Below are positions 23,783 to 35,280 of a DNA stretch of 64,000 nucleotides, piece after piece. Within the stretch, counting starts at the first letter, position 1. Each line of letters starts with the position of its first letter. Source of the stretch: Nymphaea colorata (lineage: Eukaryota; Streptophyta; Magnoliopsida; Nymphaeales; Nymphaeaceae); assembly GCF_008831285.2 (NCBI RefSeq), contig NC_045145.1, positions 15,082,040 through 15,146,039 on the forward strand. Reading direction: 5' to 3'. Made by a program: the position numbers and the translations under genes. Under the pieces are notes generated by a model. It worked only from the letters and a program-made list of their open reading frames with translations, was not told the origin of the DNA and did no database searches.

Positions 23783-26700
23783 ATGCAAAGTACAAGTTCT
23801 CCAACTCTGAAGCCTCTGGATCAACTCAGATCACTCAATGCAACTCCAAGAAGCTTCAAGATTCCATTCCAGACGTCTTCCGATGGCATGTCGGGGAAAA
23901 GTTTGGTCAATCTAAAGATTACTGCAGGTAGTTTCTCGAAATCCTGTTTTCTTGTTTAGCAGGAAAGATGAGATTGGAGACACATTGATGACTGTTTCTC
24001 TGCAATTCTTAATTTTCAGATAAAATGGATAAGGGCCAAGCTTCTGCCCGATCAGAACTCGACATGGCCGTATGTTTTGCCTGTGTTTGTTGACTATCAT
24101 TCAATATCTTGTCTTCGTTTCCTTGGATGTTCACATGTTTGGCTGAGTTCTATGTTTTCCTATCAAAATGACCTAAAATTGATCTATAAATCTATTAGTT
24201 ATTATATGTTTACACAGTTATAGTCTTATAGAGGTCCGATTTTTATTTTTCCAACCCGATCTTGCTGCTGTCTTCGTCGTTTCGCTATAAATTCCTGGAT
24301 ATTTCATTGTTTCTTTTAGTGTAAATCAAACTGTTGCATTTACAAATGCGAATGTCGCTTTCACTTGAAAAGGAATGCCATTGGGAATTCATGATTCACC
24401 ACTCATGTTGCAGAGTCTGAGACTGAAGAAATTGACAGAGCGAATTCTTGTCCTTGAAGCAAAGTTACAAAGCGTAAACAATGAAAATGCAAGGCTGAAA
24501 GTAAAACATGGCGACGATTCAAAGTTATGGACTAGCTTGGAATCAAAATTATGTTTAAGTAAGTCATTGTTTGATCAACTGACAGAGACTCTGCAGCGAC
24601 TTGCTCAGCAGGTCGAAGAAGGTAGCAGCCTTCATTTTTCTTACTATAGAGTGTTTCTATCTGAACGTAATCCAGTATTTTCTTGAAGCCTGGTTTAGCC
24701 ATAACTATAAGAGGAGGTGACATAAAAAAAAATATGATATTCTTTCTTTTTGAGTAGCTGAAAGAGACAAGAAGTCCTTCGAGAATAAATTGGCAGCCAG
24801 TTCGGTTGCATTTGAAGATTTAAACATAAAGCTGAATTCATTAACCTTGAAGCTAGAATGTGCAGAAAGAAATATTGCGAATGGTAAGATGGTGCCTCCA
24901 CTGTGCAATTGTACGTTTAGAAGAAACAAAGGAAAAAAAAAAAGAAGAAAAGCTCTTGCAGTCTCAACCGTACTTTCTGAAAATGTTAGGGAAAAATGAG
25001 TTGACCAGATTAAAAGCTGAGAAGGACGACATCGAGAAAAGCCAAGCTGTTGAGCGTGTCAGGATTGATATGCTTATTGCCGGAAAAGGTAGATGCTTCC
25101 CTGGGAACTAGATCATTTGCTCATGTTATTTGAGAGCCACAAATGTGATGCATTCCTTCTTCTGTAAGATGCTGCTGTCCAGCAACTTGACCTTGCTCTT
25201 AATGAGCAGAAGATGGAATTGGAGACACTTGATTGCCAGCTACAGGATGCAAAGACAGTTCTGCGCTTAAAAGAGGACCTATGTGCCAGTTTAGCAGAAA
25301 AACTTTCGCAAGCAGAGAAAGATAAGGCTGAGATCCAGTGTAGATGTGAAAATTTTGAGAAAAAATGGGACAACCTAATTGTTGAAATGAAAAGTTTGGA
25401 AGATGAGATTTATCGTTTGACAAACATGTTGGTTCAACTTGACACATCTAGCTTGACAACCTCAAAGAATATCCTTCAGCTTACTTCTTCTTGGGAGAAT
25501 TACGATAAGTTGATACAACAAGAAAAGCTTCTCCTAGCCAAAACTGCAAAGCTTAAATTTGATCTTCTACATGCCCGTTTCCTTGAGGTTACATCTGAAA
25601 ATGGAGTTTTCCAGTCAGAAGTTGAAGGTAGATTGTTTGCCATGGGGCATCTTTTTTAGTGGCTCCTTTATTTTGGTTATGGTTTATGGCAAGCTTCTAC
25701 TTCTGGCTTTAATATCACCGGTTATTGCATAAAGGGCTTTGCCTGTTCTTTTTTCAGTTTTAAAGAATCAGGTAATAGAGCTTCGCAGGGACCTAGATGC
25801 TCTAACTTTGCAATGCAAGGAGGAACGTGAAATTGCAGAGGATAAAGTTCAGAAATCTCAACTTGAATTGGAGCGCTTCAGATTAAAGGAGACTGAATTG
25901 ATGGACACAATTGCTGAGCTAGAAGAGAAAGTATCGCAGTCATCAAAAGCCATGAGTAAATTTGAAGATCAAAAGGTATGATTGGATATTACTTGGTTGA
26001 AAGTTCTGCATTGTGGCCCATCTCTGACATATGGAAAATTTCAGCAAGAGCTAAAGATGCAAATCTTGAGTTTGGAATCGCTCAACCGAGACATACAAGA
26101 AAAAGCAGAGGTTCTGTTGCAGGGGAAAAAAGATGAAATTGAAGCTCTTCATGAAGATATTGAGAAGAATTGCAAGCGTGTGGAATCATTGGAGATCCAA
26201 ATCAGCCTCCTCCATGTTCAACTGGATGAAAAGGAAAAGGCTGAATTGAATCTTAAAGAAAAGGAGAAGGAATTGGTTGAGAAAATTGTGCAGGTATTCT
26301 ATATTATTTTGGCTCAAAAGATTATCAACATGGTTGGTTTTACCCACTCATGGTGTCACTTTTTCTTGCAGGTGCAGTCGTCACATAGTGCTGTTGAGTG
26401 CTCTCTTGCTGAAGCAAAAAAGCAGTATGAGATGATGCTGGAAGCTAAACAGTTGGAGTTAATGAGGCACTTAAAGGAGATTTCTCAAAGAAACGATCAG
26501 GTACCTTTCTCCTGACAACAAACTAATGCGAGCTACTTTTCTTTGCAAGAAAGGTGATCTTCCTACTGTTTTCCAAGGAAATTAATGACATCCGGAGGAA
26601 ATATGAGCTGGAGAAACGGGAAGTCATCAAGTTGGAGAAAGAAAAGGTCCCTCCTTCCCTAGTTATACTGGTGCTTGGTGTAGTCATGGGTGCCTACGGC

Positions 26701-29700
26701 TTTGTTAGACTCTCCTGAGTTATATTGAAGGATAATGTCAAATTTCAGGCGAACAATATTTTGACTGAAGCTGAAAAAAGACATGAAGAAGCACTGAAGC
26801 AACTCCGGGAAAAGGAGCTCGAGCATCTTCAGCAGGTTCAGGATGAGCATGATGCTTTGGTAGGTTTTAGTTTGAAAAGCTGTATATTCTATGTAGATGA
26901 ACCGGTCATGCTTCTGGTTTAGTAGCACGTGCTGGTGATTTCACTCGTGGAGAATGGTTACAATTAAATCCATAAATTTTATATTTCTTTCTACAGTTAA
27001 AAAGGTATTCAATAGGCGATATTTTGGCAACACGTTGAAAATCGATTTTCTCTATATGTTTGTGATATTTTAAGATATGGATGCTTTTGCATTTCAAGAA
27101 CTTTAAGGGACTCATTGTGCCATTTAGAAGACAAAATTGGATGCCATTTTTCATCTCTTCAATTTAAATAAAAGATTTTATCTTAATTCTTACTAAAGGA
27201 TATAGCATAATGCCATATTCTTAATACGGTTGTGGACCGTTTTCACCTAGTTGATGTTATCGTAGGATATAATTAAGATGCATTTGCTTGATTAAGAATG
27301 CTTAGGTTATGGAATTAACAATATTTTCCTTAAAGTTAAAACTTCAGTTTCCTAAGGAAAAATGAGCAAACTCTTCCGTCTAGATTTATATAAGATTTCT
27401 TTCTCATTAAATGCAACAATAAATTGCAAAAGTTTCTATGCCTCTGCAGGTAAAGAAAATTCAGTTTGAGTACTGTAGCAGGGAGCTTGGCGTCAGAGAA
27501 AAGCATGATGAAGAAAAAAAAGGACTAGAAATTCATTGGGAAAACGAATTAAGGGAGGTTTGTTACGTATCTTTTATTATTGTCATCAATTTCTCTTGAT
27601 AAGCTTATAGTCTTCTTTTCAAACTAGAAAACTATGTCACTGAGGAGAGAACATGAAGCTCAAATGAAAATCATGGTGCATGAACACCAAGATGAACTAA
27701 GAAAAGTTCAGGAGGAATTAGAACTTCAGAAATCAAAGGTATGACCCTTTTCCCATATACATGGCTAGCTAGACTGTCCAGCATGTTAGCTCAAGTGCTT
27801 TTCTACTTCTTGTCTCTGTGCTGCTGATTCCTTTTAGAGCTGTAAAACTGACACCATTGTCTGACAGGAAGAAAAGCAAAAAGCCCTGTTGCAGTTGCAG
27901 TGGAAGGTAATGGATGATAATCGACAAGATGACCCTGAAGGGAATTCAAAGAAGGTTAAGACCTTAACGCTAAATGATGATAATTGAGTGGATACTAAGT
28001 CACATGGGTACTTCAGTAAGGTCCACGTACCCGTGTCGCCGTACCCGTACCCAAAATGAGTACTTTGACACTTGGGTACCTATAGATCCAAACTGCTTAA
28101 TTTTACTTTGATTTTTTTTTTCACCTTACTTTTTATTCTATTCTTTAGATGTGAAAATTCGATTGATGTTCATATTTGACTAGGGGGCTGCTTGGTTGTT
28201 CATATGTTTAAAGTTTTTCATAGGTTTCTTAAACACACTGTTGCAAGAGCTGTTGATATATATTTTCTATGTTATTTATTTGTTTATGTTGATGTATATT
28301 TTTTATTTTGATACATATTTTCTAAGTATTTTTTATTGTTTATAGATATATATGGCCGTACCCCTACACTCAAGTTTTTTTGAAAATTGTCAGTACCCGT
28401 ACCTGCACCGGCACCCGTACCTATGTGACATAGAGTGGATAGCAAAATTGCTACTGTGTTTATAAAGAAAGACTTGCTTTCACGGGCTTTTTTTTTTTCA
28501 AGTCCCTATGTCATATTAAGTATAGAAGTGCATAATACAATTCGACTGCATAATGTTGAGAAAAATCCTCTTCAAGGAAACAAATGGTAGAATTCCATTC
28601 AGAAGAGTGTAAAATGCTGTGGGCGCTTTTGTTGGTTTGCTGTATCTGTAGTTTAACTGTTAGAGGTCAGTACGGAAAACTTTCCACGTGCAGTTTGTTG
28701 CTGTTATATGATAGTTCTTGTAGAAATGCAAGCAGGAAACTTGTACTGCTAGGGCTATACACATTGCAAAGGAAACTTAACTGCTCCATGCTTCTCTAAA
28801 CTCTTCAAGTGTGAATTAGTTTTACCATTCAAATTCATGGTTTTCCTATGCTACAGATGGCAGCATGTATCTGTAATTTAACAAGTTAAAACTTGTTTTC
28901 TGGTTATTGGATAACTTTACTGTTTATTATTGTTCATGCTTCATATTGAATTGTGACACCAAAGGCAAAAAGTTCCAAACTTCCAATGCATCAAAGACCG
29001 GTATCGTACTTTTTCCTATGACTACATGGTTAGAAGTATATGAACTTAAACTTAGACTGCATGAAAACAAAAAATTGCAGATGTGCCTTATGCATATAAT
29101 GTTTTTGTTGGTGAGAAGAGAATACTAAAGCATGGGAGTCCTTATCTTGTTTGCCATGCCTTTCTTTAAATTTTTTTCAGTTCAAATTTCAGAAATTGAA
29201 CCTAGATATTGCTATACTTCGGGGAATCATTTTCTTTCAAACTTTAATTGCTCATCTAGTTCAGACATTTACAGTAATACTAATTGGTAGAACTTGGTCA
29301 CTAGAGGGCATGATATGCCCAAGCGTAACGAGGCCATGGAACTATTATCAGAACTATTATCATGTTTGATGTCTAAAGTTCGGGCATTCCATGTAAAAGG
29401 ATGCGTGACAACTCAGATAGGTGTTCAACCAGAAAAAAATGCAAGCTGTTTGCTCAATGAAATCTTGATCACTGAGCTATTCAGGAGAAAAAACGCATGA
29501 AAATAGACATGGTGTCAGCCATTTGAATGGGATAGCCACAAAGATAAATATGTAAGACTAACTTTGAAACAAATTATTCAACTAATCTATCAACTGCTGA
29601 TATCGATTAACCATTGCAGGACATCATTGGGGAAAATTGGAAGGGTGTTATTGTAATTGGCACACATCGGGTGTATTCAAACTGTCTTTAAAGTTTAAAC

Positions 29701-31515
29701 CACTCGTAGAATTCGGTGTCTGTTCTAAAAGGAATCCCAAACGACCCTATTTGTCTTAACTTGGAGCTGTTCCTAATTTTCTGAATAACCATTGCTTGAT
29801 TTCTTTGAAACAGTTTAGCTATTGATATGGTCCTGTAAATGCTTGTCGTTTAAAATACCTGATCCCATTTTCAGGCATTTTCTGCTTCGTCTATAAAGAT
29901 GCTTGACACAGACGTTGGTAAAAGGGATCGGTCTATTATATTGGAGAACGAGATAATGGTCAGGGAAGTTTTACAAGACTTCATGCTTTTTCTCATGTCA
30001 GCATGCATATCCATTCACATTTTTCTTTCCAGAATTCAGGAATACCAGGGGTTGTTGGATTTCCTGCAAAAGATCTACTAAAAGGAGTAGAAGGCAGGAA
30101 ACCCAGTGGTTCGAATGGTGTTCCGAAACACGACAAGAAGGCATGTTTATACTCTTTCTCTCTCTCTCATCCTTCCAATGCTGACACTTGCTGTGTTTTA
30201 TTAGAAAGATCTTTATTGTGGTTGGTGTTCGCACTGACAGGTCATAGGGCATGAGCATGAAGTTAAAACTGCTAATGGAAGAATGATCACAAAGCGCAGG
30301 AAGACAAGGAATACTGTGATGATTGGGGTATTAAAACAGTTAATCTCATCTCTATAGTTTGAATAAGAACATTCTTTTTGGACCTAACATTTTGGTACGT
30401 TAGCACCCTAATGCTTTTTCGATAATTCCACCTTATTTAGAATCATTTAAGCCACAAGAAGATCAACATGGACAAGTCCATTATCAGTAAACATCAACAA
30501 ATCAGAAAAGGGAAGGTATAAAATATCTTGACTTGTTCCCTCGATTTGTTTTTACTTTTTATTCATGGTCGTCTAATCCACCCTAACAGGTAATCATTCA
30601 CTTCACATTGTCTTTTCACAAGCTTTTAGGCATTTGAAATTGTAGCCCACCCTTATGATTATTGTGGTTGTCTTTATAGTTTACAGTCATTTGTCTCTGT
30701 TTCCATTCTGTGGTGACGGGACTTCCGCACCCCCTCCCTCTTTATTGTCCTTGTGATGAAGAATGTAGAAGTTACCAAGTCTAGTAAGACCTGAAAGCTA
30801 TAAAGAGATTTATCAAGTTTTCTTATTTTTGATGGTTCTGCATAACTTGCATATGAGTGTTTACTCAAAGTAATGCTATAATTTTAGTAATGTGAGATCT
30901 TTCTAGGAATATCTTCAATCTTGTTTCCTATCATCTTGGGAAACTTGTTCCAATACAAAACGCTTAGTTAATTTAGCAAAAACCTTACATCCTTTTACAA
31001 GTTTTGAATCCAAATAAAATAGCATTTTGCTGCTTTACATACTCAATCTTTTTGTTCAAATACACACATTGTTGCAAATCTATTTTGTGCAAATTGCACT
31101 ATATTTTGTATTTGTAAGTGTGGCCTACGGGACCCCTTCTATCTGCAAGGAAAGAGTCGCAGAATTTAATTTTATTAATTGCCGCGACTTGTTCTGATGC
31201 TAACAAGTATATATGTTTTATATACTCAGATGTAAAAAGTACATACTTAAATTACATAAACACATACACAAATACATACACATATAAATAAATACGTACA
31301 CATTACAGTGGTAACAGTGTGTGCATACATTTTTTTCTTCTTCACGCTCTGCTATTTGGCATTTTTATTTTATGTTCTGTTGCATTTGCAGTCAATCATG
31401 TTATTGCTTGGTTTGCTTTATGGTAATACAGGGAAATCAGGGAACCCAGGTACACCCTTCAGGCATTGGTGACTTGTTCAAAGAGAGCTCTTTGGATCCT
31501 TATGCATTTGACTAG
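23783..31515 (+). CDS. ZYP1: Synaptonemal complex transverse filament protein ZYP1 (18 exons)
   Basis: Exons: 23783..23927, 24020..24069, 24414..24621, 24758..24883, 24921..25088, 25169..25627, 25758..25975, 26045..26293, 26372..26500, 26578..26646, 26749..26859, 27450..27557, 27628..27738, 27868..27954, 29875..29958, 30033..30140, 30241..30327, 31432..31515. Joined length is 2601 nt, 866 aa, against about 870 for Arabidopsis ZYP1. N-terminus: LKPLDQLRSLNATPRSF. Residues about 60-735 are continuous heptad-rich coiled coil, including LTETLQRLAQQV, AEAKKQYEMMLEAKQLEL and EISQRNDQ, then LLQLQWKVM. The C-terminal domain has a basic KRRKTRN (828-834) and ends GIGDLFKESSLDPYAFD, the conserved ZYP1 tail. 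ZYP1 bridges paired chromosome axes at pachytene, controls crossover number and needs both ends anchored. Oddities: a 37-nt intron 4, a GC-AG intron 16, and a transposon in intron 14. All other junctions are GT-AG and all phases agree. Confidence 0.93.
24884..24920 (+). other. Apparent 37-nt intron 4 of ZYP1
   Basis: Donor GTAAGA and acceptor TTTAG bound 37 nt whose removal joins exons 4 and 5 in phase 1 without a stop. Reading through instead reaches a stop soon after an 11-A run (24933-24943). A stronger-looking acceptor, CTCTTGCAG ending 24961, gives the wrong phase. Plant introns are rarely below about 60 nt, so this is either a real micro-intron, an unrecognised splice choice, or an indel. 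Confidence 0.5.
26860..27449 (+). other. ZYP1 intron 11
   Basis: A 590-nt AT-rich GT-AG intron (acceptor CCTCTGCAG). Nothing else is seen in it. Confidence 0.85.
27955..29874 (+). other. ZYP1 intron 14
   Basis: The longest intron, 1920 nt, donor GTTAAG and acceptor TTTTCAG. It separates the coiled-coil exons from the C-terminal-domain exons and contains the inverted-repeat transposon at 27995-28432. The rest is T-rich with no coding signal; the short frames at 28584-28799 and 29151-29500 are chance. Confidence 0.85.
27995..28432. mobile_element. Non-autonomous TIR transposon with 9-bp target duplication
   Basis: GAGTGGATA occurs directly before (27986-27994) and directly after (28433-28441) a 438-bp segment. 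The segment ends are inverted: GTCACATGGGTAC near the left end and its complement form GTACCTATGTGAC at the right, 12 of 13 matching. Both subterminal regions carry reiterated CCGTACCC motifs, and the centre is AT-rich with no open frame. A 9-bp duplication is typical of Mutator-like elements; if one base is chance, 8 bp would suit hAT. The exact superfamily is uncertain. Confidence 0.82.
30141..30240 (+). other. GC-AG intron 16 of ZYP1
   Basis: The exon ends ...GACAAGAAG and is followed by GCATGT; the acceptor is CACTGACAG. GC-AG introns are a known minor class spliced by the major spliceosome and usually have a strong AAG/GC donor, as here. Exon phase on both sides is 0, and both flanking exons match the ZYP1 C-terminal region in order. 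Confidence 0.7.
30328..31431 (+). other. ZYP1 intron 17
   Basis: A 1104-nt AT-rich intron before the terminal exon, with stretches of ACACAT/ATACAC around 31255-31320. No other feature seen. Confidence 0.8.
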
Positions 31516-32589
31516 AGGTATTCATAATCCCACGGGTGAAGCATTTTAGAGAACAGTGGAACTTGGACACATGATGCAAGGACGGTGATTATCTAGCTTT
31601 GATTCCTTCTGCTTCTAGGGAATGTCGTAAACTCAATAATCTTTCCTAATATTCTCTAGATGTAAGTCCCAACTCTACAATGGTTTTGATCTACCAGCTG
31701 AACAATTATGTGCGGTTTCAACTACCCCGATGATAGTTATAGCAAATTAGCTCTTGCATGGTATCCCGATGACGGTTATATCTTGCTCTACTACACCTTT
31801 TGCAACTTTACACTTGGTCCCTCTGTTTCATGATGTTTCTGTTTTCTTACAAAAGTTTGGTGTTCTTCTGTCGTGTAAATAGCTATTCTTTTCTGTATTT
31901 TTTATTGTTTTGTATCCCACCTCTTTGTGAATTGAATAAATCAGGAGGCACAACCTCCAGCAGGGTGGTTTTCGAGGATGACACCTTTAAGAAACCTGGT
32001 CTTGTAAGAACACTGTTTTGTGAAAACCTGGTTTTTAGGCCATTTTTGAAACCTGGCTTGTATGTTTGGACGAAAAAAAAAAACAATTTTCACTATCTAA
32101 AACTTGGTTTTTGTTTGGAAGACAAAAATGAAATTTCGAGTGTTCGTAAAAATTTTCATAATTTTCTTTGTCTCGCAGTTTGGTATCTTGATTTCAACTA
32201 GATACATACATTTACCAGAAGTGCTTAAAAACACCACAGGTTAGAATTTGAAAGAATCATGTTTCTGGACATCCAAGATACTTTCTAAATGCATAGAGAA
32301 AAGTCAGATTATTGATTTCAAAATATTGCAAAATCTTATCTATGTACTTCTAAAAAATTATCATCCTTATGCCGTGTCCTATTCTCATTACCGTGTCCCA
32401 TTCTGATTATAATCAGATCCTACATTTTCAACCGATTAGCAAGCTCCATTGTATATTCTCTGGAAATGCCTATGAATAAAGCTTATCTTGCCTTAAGTCA
32501 GGAAAAGAACTAGTTCGAACCACAAGGGTCCTTGCTACAATAAACGCACCCTTTGTTTTTGTACAAGGACAAGCTCCTTGTTCATTGTA

Positions 32590-32760
32590 AATTTTTTCTT
32601 TCTATAGCCCTCCCCAAAGGACGTTTTGGCAGGTTTTTCACCCAGAAAGCAAAACAGCGTTTTCTGCAAACCAGCCAAACACAAGTGAAATGGCATTTCA
32701 GAGGCAAAACAGCGTTTTTGCCTGTGAAACATTGTTTGGGCATGTCACCCAAACAGCCCC
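32590..32760. mobile_element. MITE-like segment ending in CACCCAAACAGCCCC
   Basis: The right end, read on the minus strand, is GGGGCTGTTTGGGTG, a phrase typical of small plant DNA-element termini. Inside, GCAAAACAGCGTTTT occurs at 32649-32663 and 32704-32718, and 32703-32722 is a hairpin with GGCAAAA/TTTTGCC arms. I could not fix the left end or a target duplication. Confidence 0.35.
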
Positions 32761-34815
32761 AAAATGTTGGTCCAATTATGTGCAGATAAGGTTTTTTGGA
32801 TGGTAGGAATGGCTGGCTGAATATCTAGCTCAACTTTCTATTTATCTGATTTGGGTCCCTGTGTTTAGCAACCAGGTTCTCTCCTGTGTTGCATGGTTGA
32901 TGCTTAGCATCTCCTTTTGTATCTTTGTAAATACATTTTTTCGGCAATAAAGGTCGGAAGTTGACCTCCCTGCAACTCCTTACTGGAAGGATGAACGGAG
33001 CCAAACGCTGGGGGAGGAGATGCTCCTCAGAAAGGTGTCATTTCTTCCACCCCATCCAGCAGTGAAAAGCCACGAAATCCACAGAAATCATTTGTGCCAC
33101 CAAGCAGTGAAAAGCCACGAAATCCACAGACATCTCCAATGCTTTGGCCTCGTCTACTGATCATAGGTCCAAAAATCAACTCCCCAATTGTGGAGGTTCC
33201 CTTGCTTGAACATTGGGAACCTTTAATTTCCCGCGATAGATCCGCTGCGTTACTTGATCGATTGTGAGTTTTGACAAACTTATTAGGAGAACTCAAAAAA
33301 GTGGGTCTCGCTTTTTCTCCGAGATCCGGTTGTCATCAACAATGGGTTGTGGGGATATCTTTTCTACTGCTGAACTATGCTAATATGCAGAACAAGTCAA
33401 CGTGGGGGCGGTGAATTTAAATCAATCGACCTGGATCATGAATAGAGAAGATGTAAATGTACACTGGAACGAACTCTGAACAATGAGTATGCCCGAAAGC
33501 TTTTTTCAATTATCTTTCGGCGGCATTTATTGAATAGGAACCGTTTTGCATGGAAACAGTGATCCCATGGTAGAAATGGATCAGGGCAAATTTTGCTTTG
33601 ACATGCGTTCGTTTTTTATTTTAATTTTAGTTTTATAATTTCTGAATAGGACGATGCTGTTTGTTTTTTTCTTCTTTTTTTCAATTTGTAATTTGTGAAG
33701 CAAATAACAGAAAAGTCTGAATTTAACTTTTTCTTCGCAACGATTAGCCACGCTCTGCCAATTAATTGCCGAGGACGACCAAGACCACTCTTCTGGAAAA
33801 TGGAAGCGCTTAACTTGGCAACCCGAAAAGGCCAAGAGTCAAAGTAAAACATGCTTAGATTTGTTTGCCCTAGCTTGCACCAATTCAAGGTATCAAACGA
33901 TTTTCAAAATCTCCAGGAACCTGCCCGTCGTGGTAGAATATCATTTAACACGAGGCATAAAAGAGTGTCAAAGGCCAAAATGCGATCAATTTTTTTCTAG
34001 CCTTTAACCAATAGTAGCGAGGGCGCATGAAGAGAGAGAGAGAGAGAGATGGTCCATTAGAGAACGAAGACGATGACCAACAGAAGGAAAAAGATGGCCA
34101 ACACGAGCGGCGACACCTCCCACTGCCTCTGCGCCGCTCCATCGCCAATTCCTCAATTCTCGACCATTCTTTGCTTCCCTTCAAGGAAAAGATAGCCAAA
34201 ACAACACTTTCAGATACGTTGCGTTTCTCGTTCTTTGGTTCTGGGCATACGAACTATTTCCGGACGGGTCTAGTCCGGGTAAGCGATGCGTAGCATGCAG
34301 ATGAATCGAACTGATAAACGGGTATGTCAATGATTCCAGTCTCAGTCTGATTCCACTCTTACTGAATTTGACTCGGCCAGTTCAATATATTCAGATTCAA
34401 ATTCCGACTCTGATTAGGATCCTATTTTTCAAAATCAAATACATTTAGAACTAGCATGATTTAAAAAATTAAATGGGTTTGATTTTTATTTGATCCCAGT
34501 CAGATATCAGATTCAGACTTTGGGTTCAGATTCAGTTATAGAACTACATACCGCAAACGAATCTCATTATATTCAGGTTTGGTTTCATCCGATTAAATGG
34601 ATTCGAAGTTGAATCAGCGATCGGATGTATAGGACCAGTTCTTTGCCTACCTAGCTAGTCACAAGTTGTGAGCATGCATATGCACCACATTCATGGCTGT
34701 GCTGAAGCTCTAGAAAGAGGAATTGCCCGAGTAGTTAGGCTCGTTACATTTGATTCCTTTCATCTGTCTGTGTAGAACTTCAGTTCATTTGAGTTACCTA
34801 AAAGTTTTGTAGAAC

Positions 34816-34862
34816 CTCTCTCTCTCTCTCTCTCACTCATCACACACACACACACATATATA
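34816..34862. repeat. Compound microsatellite (TC)n-(CA)n-(TA)n
   Basis: A CT run (34816-34834) is followed by a short spacer, a CA run (34840-34856) and a TA run. No link to a gene. Confidence 0.9.
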
Positions 34863-35212
34863 TTGAAATCAGTTGGCTACCTTTATAGTCAGATGGTTTT
34901 TGTTTTAATCACAAAAAACCGTCGTAAAAGGGTGTATTTCATTGCTATACACTATGACCAAGAAACTGGTTTCACAAATGCACCTTTTGCCATGGATTTT
35001 AACAATACAAAATAAATAAAAAAAAAGCTATCCAACGGCAGAGGTAGCTAACTGATTTCAATTCCTACATATGGGAAGAGAATTATAATCTCTTCAGATG
35101 TTGTTGGATGCTGTTCATACTCACACACACATGGAAGGGGGTGGGGAGGAAGAATTGTAATCTGTCAGATGTTGTGGATGGTTAAAAAATTTAAAATCTG
35201 TAACTGAAAGTA

Positions 35213-35280
35213 CCATAGACTACCAGTATAACATAAATAGTTGCCATAAACTACCAGTATAGCATAAATAGTTGCTAATC
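35213..35280. repeat. Imperfect tandem repeat, unit about 32 bp
   Basis: The unit CATAAACTACCAGTAT-CATAAATAGTTG (joined by two to three bases) occurs twice in a row with small changes, and a more diverged form (ATAAACTTCCACTGTGACAT) follows near 35448. It looks like an internal part of a decayed element. Confidence 0.6.
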
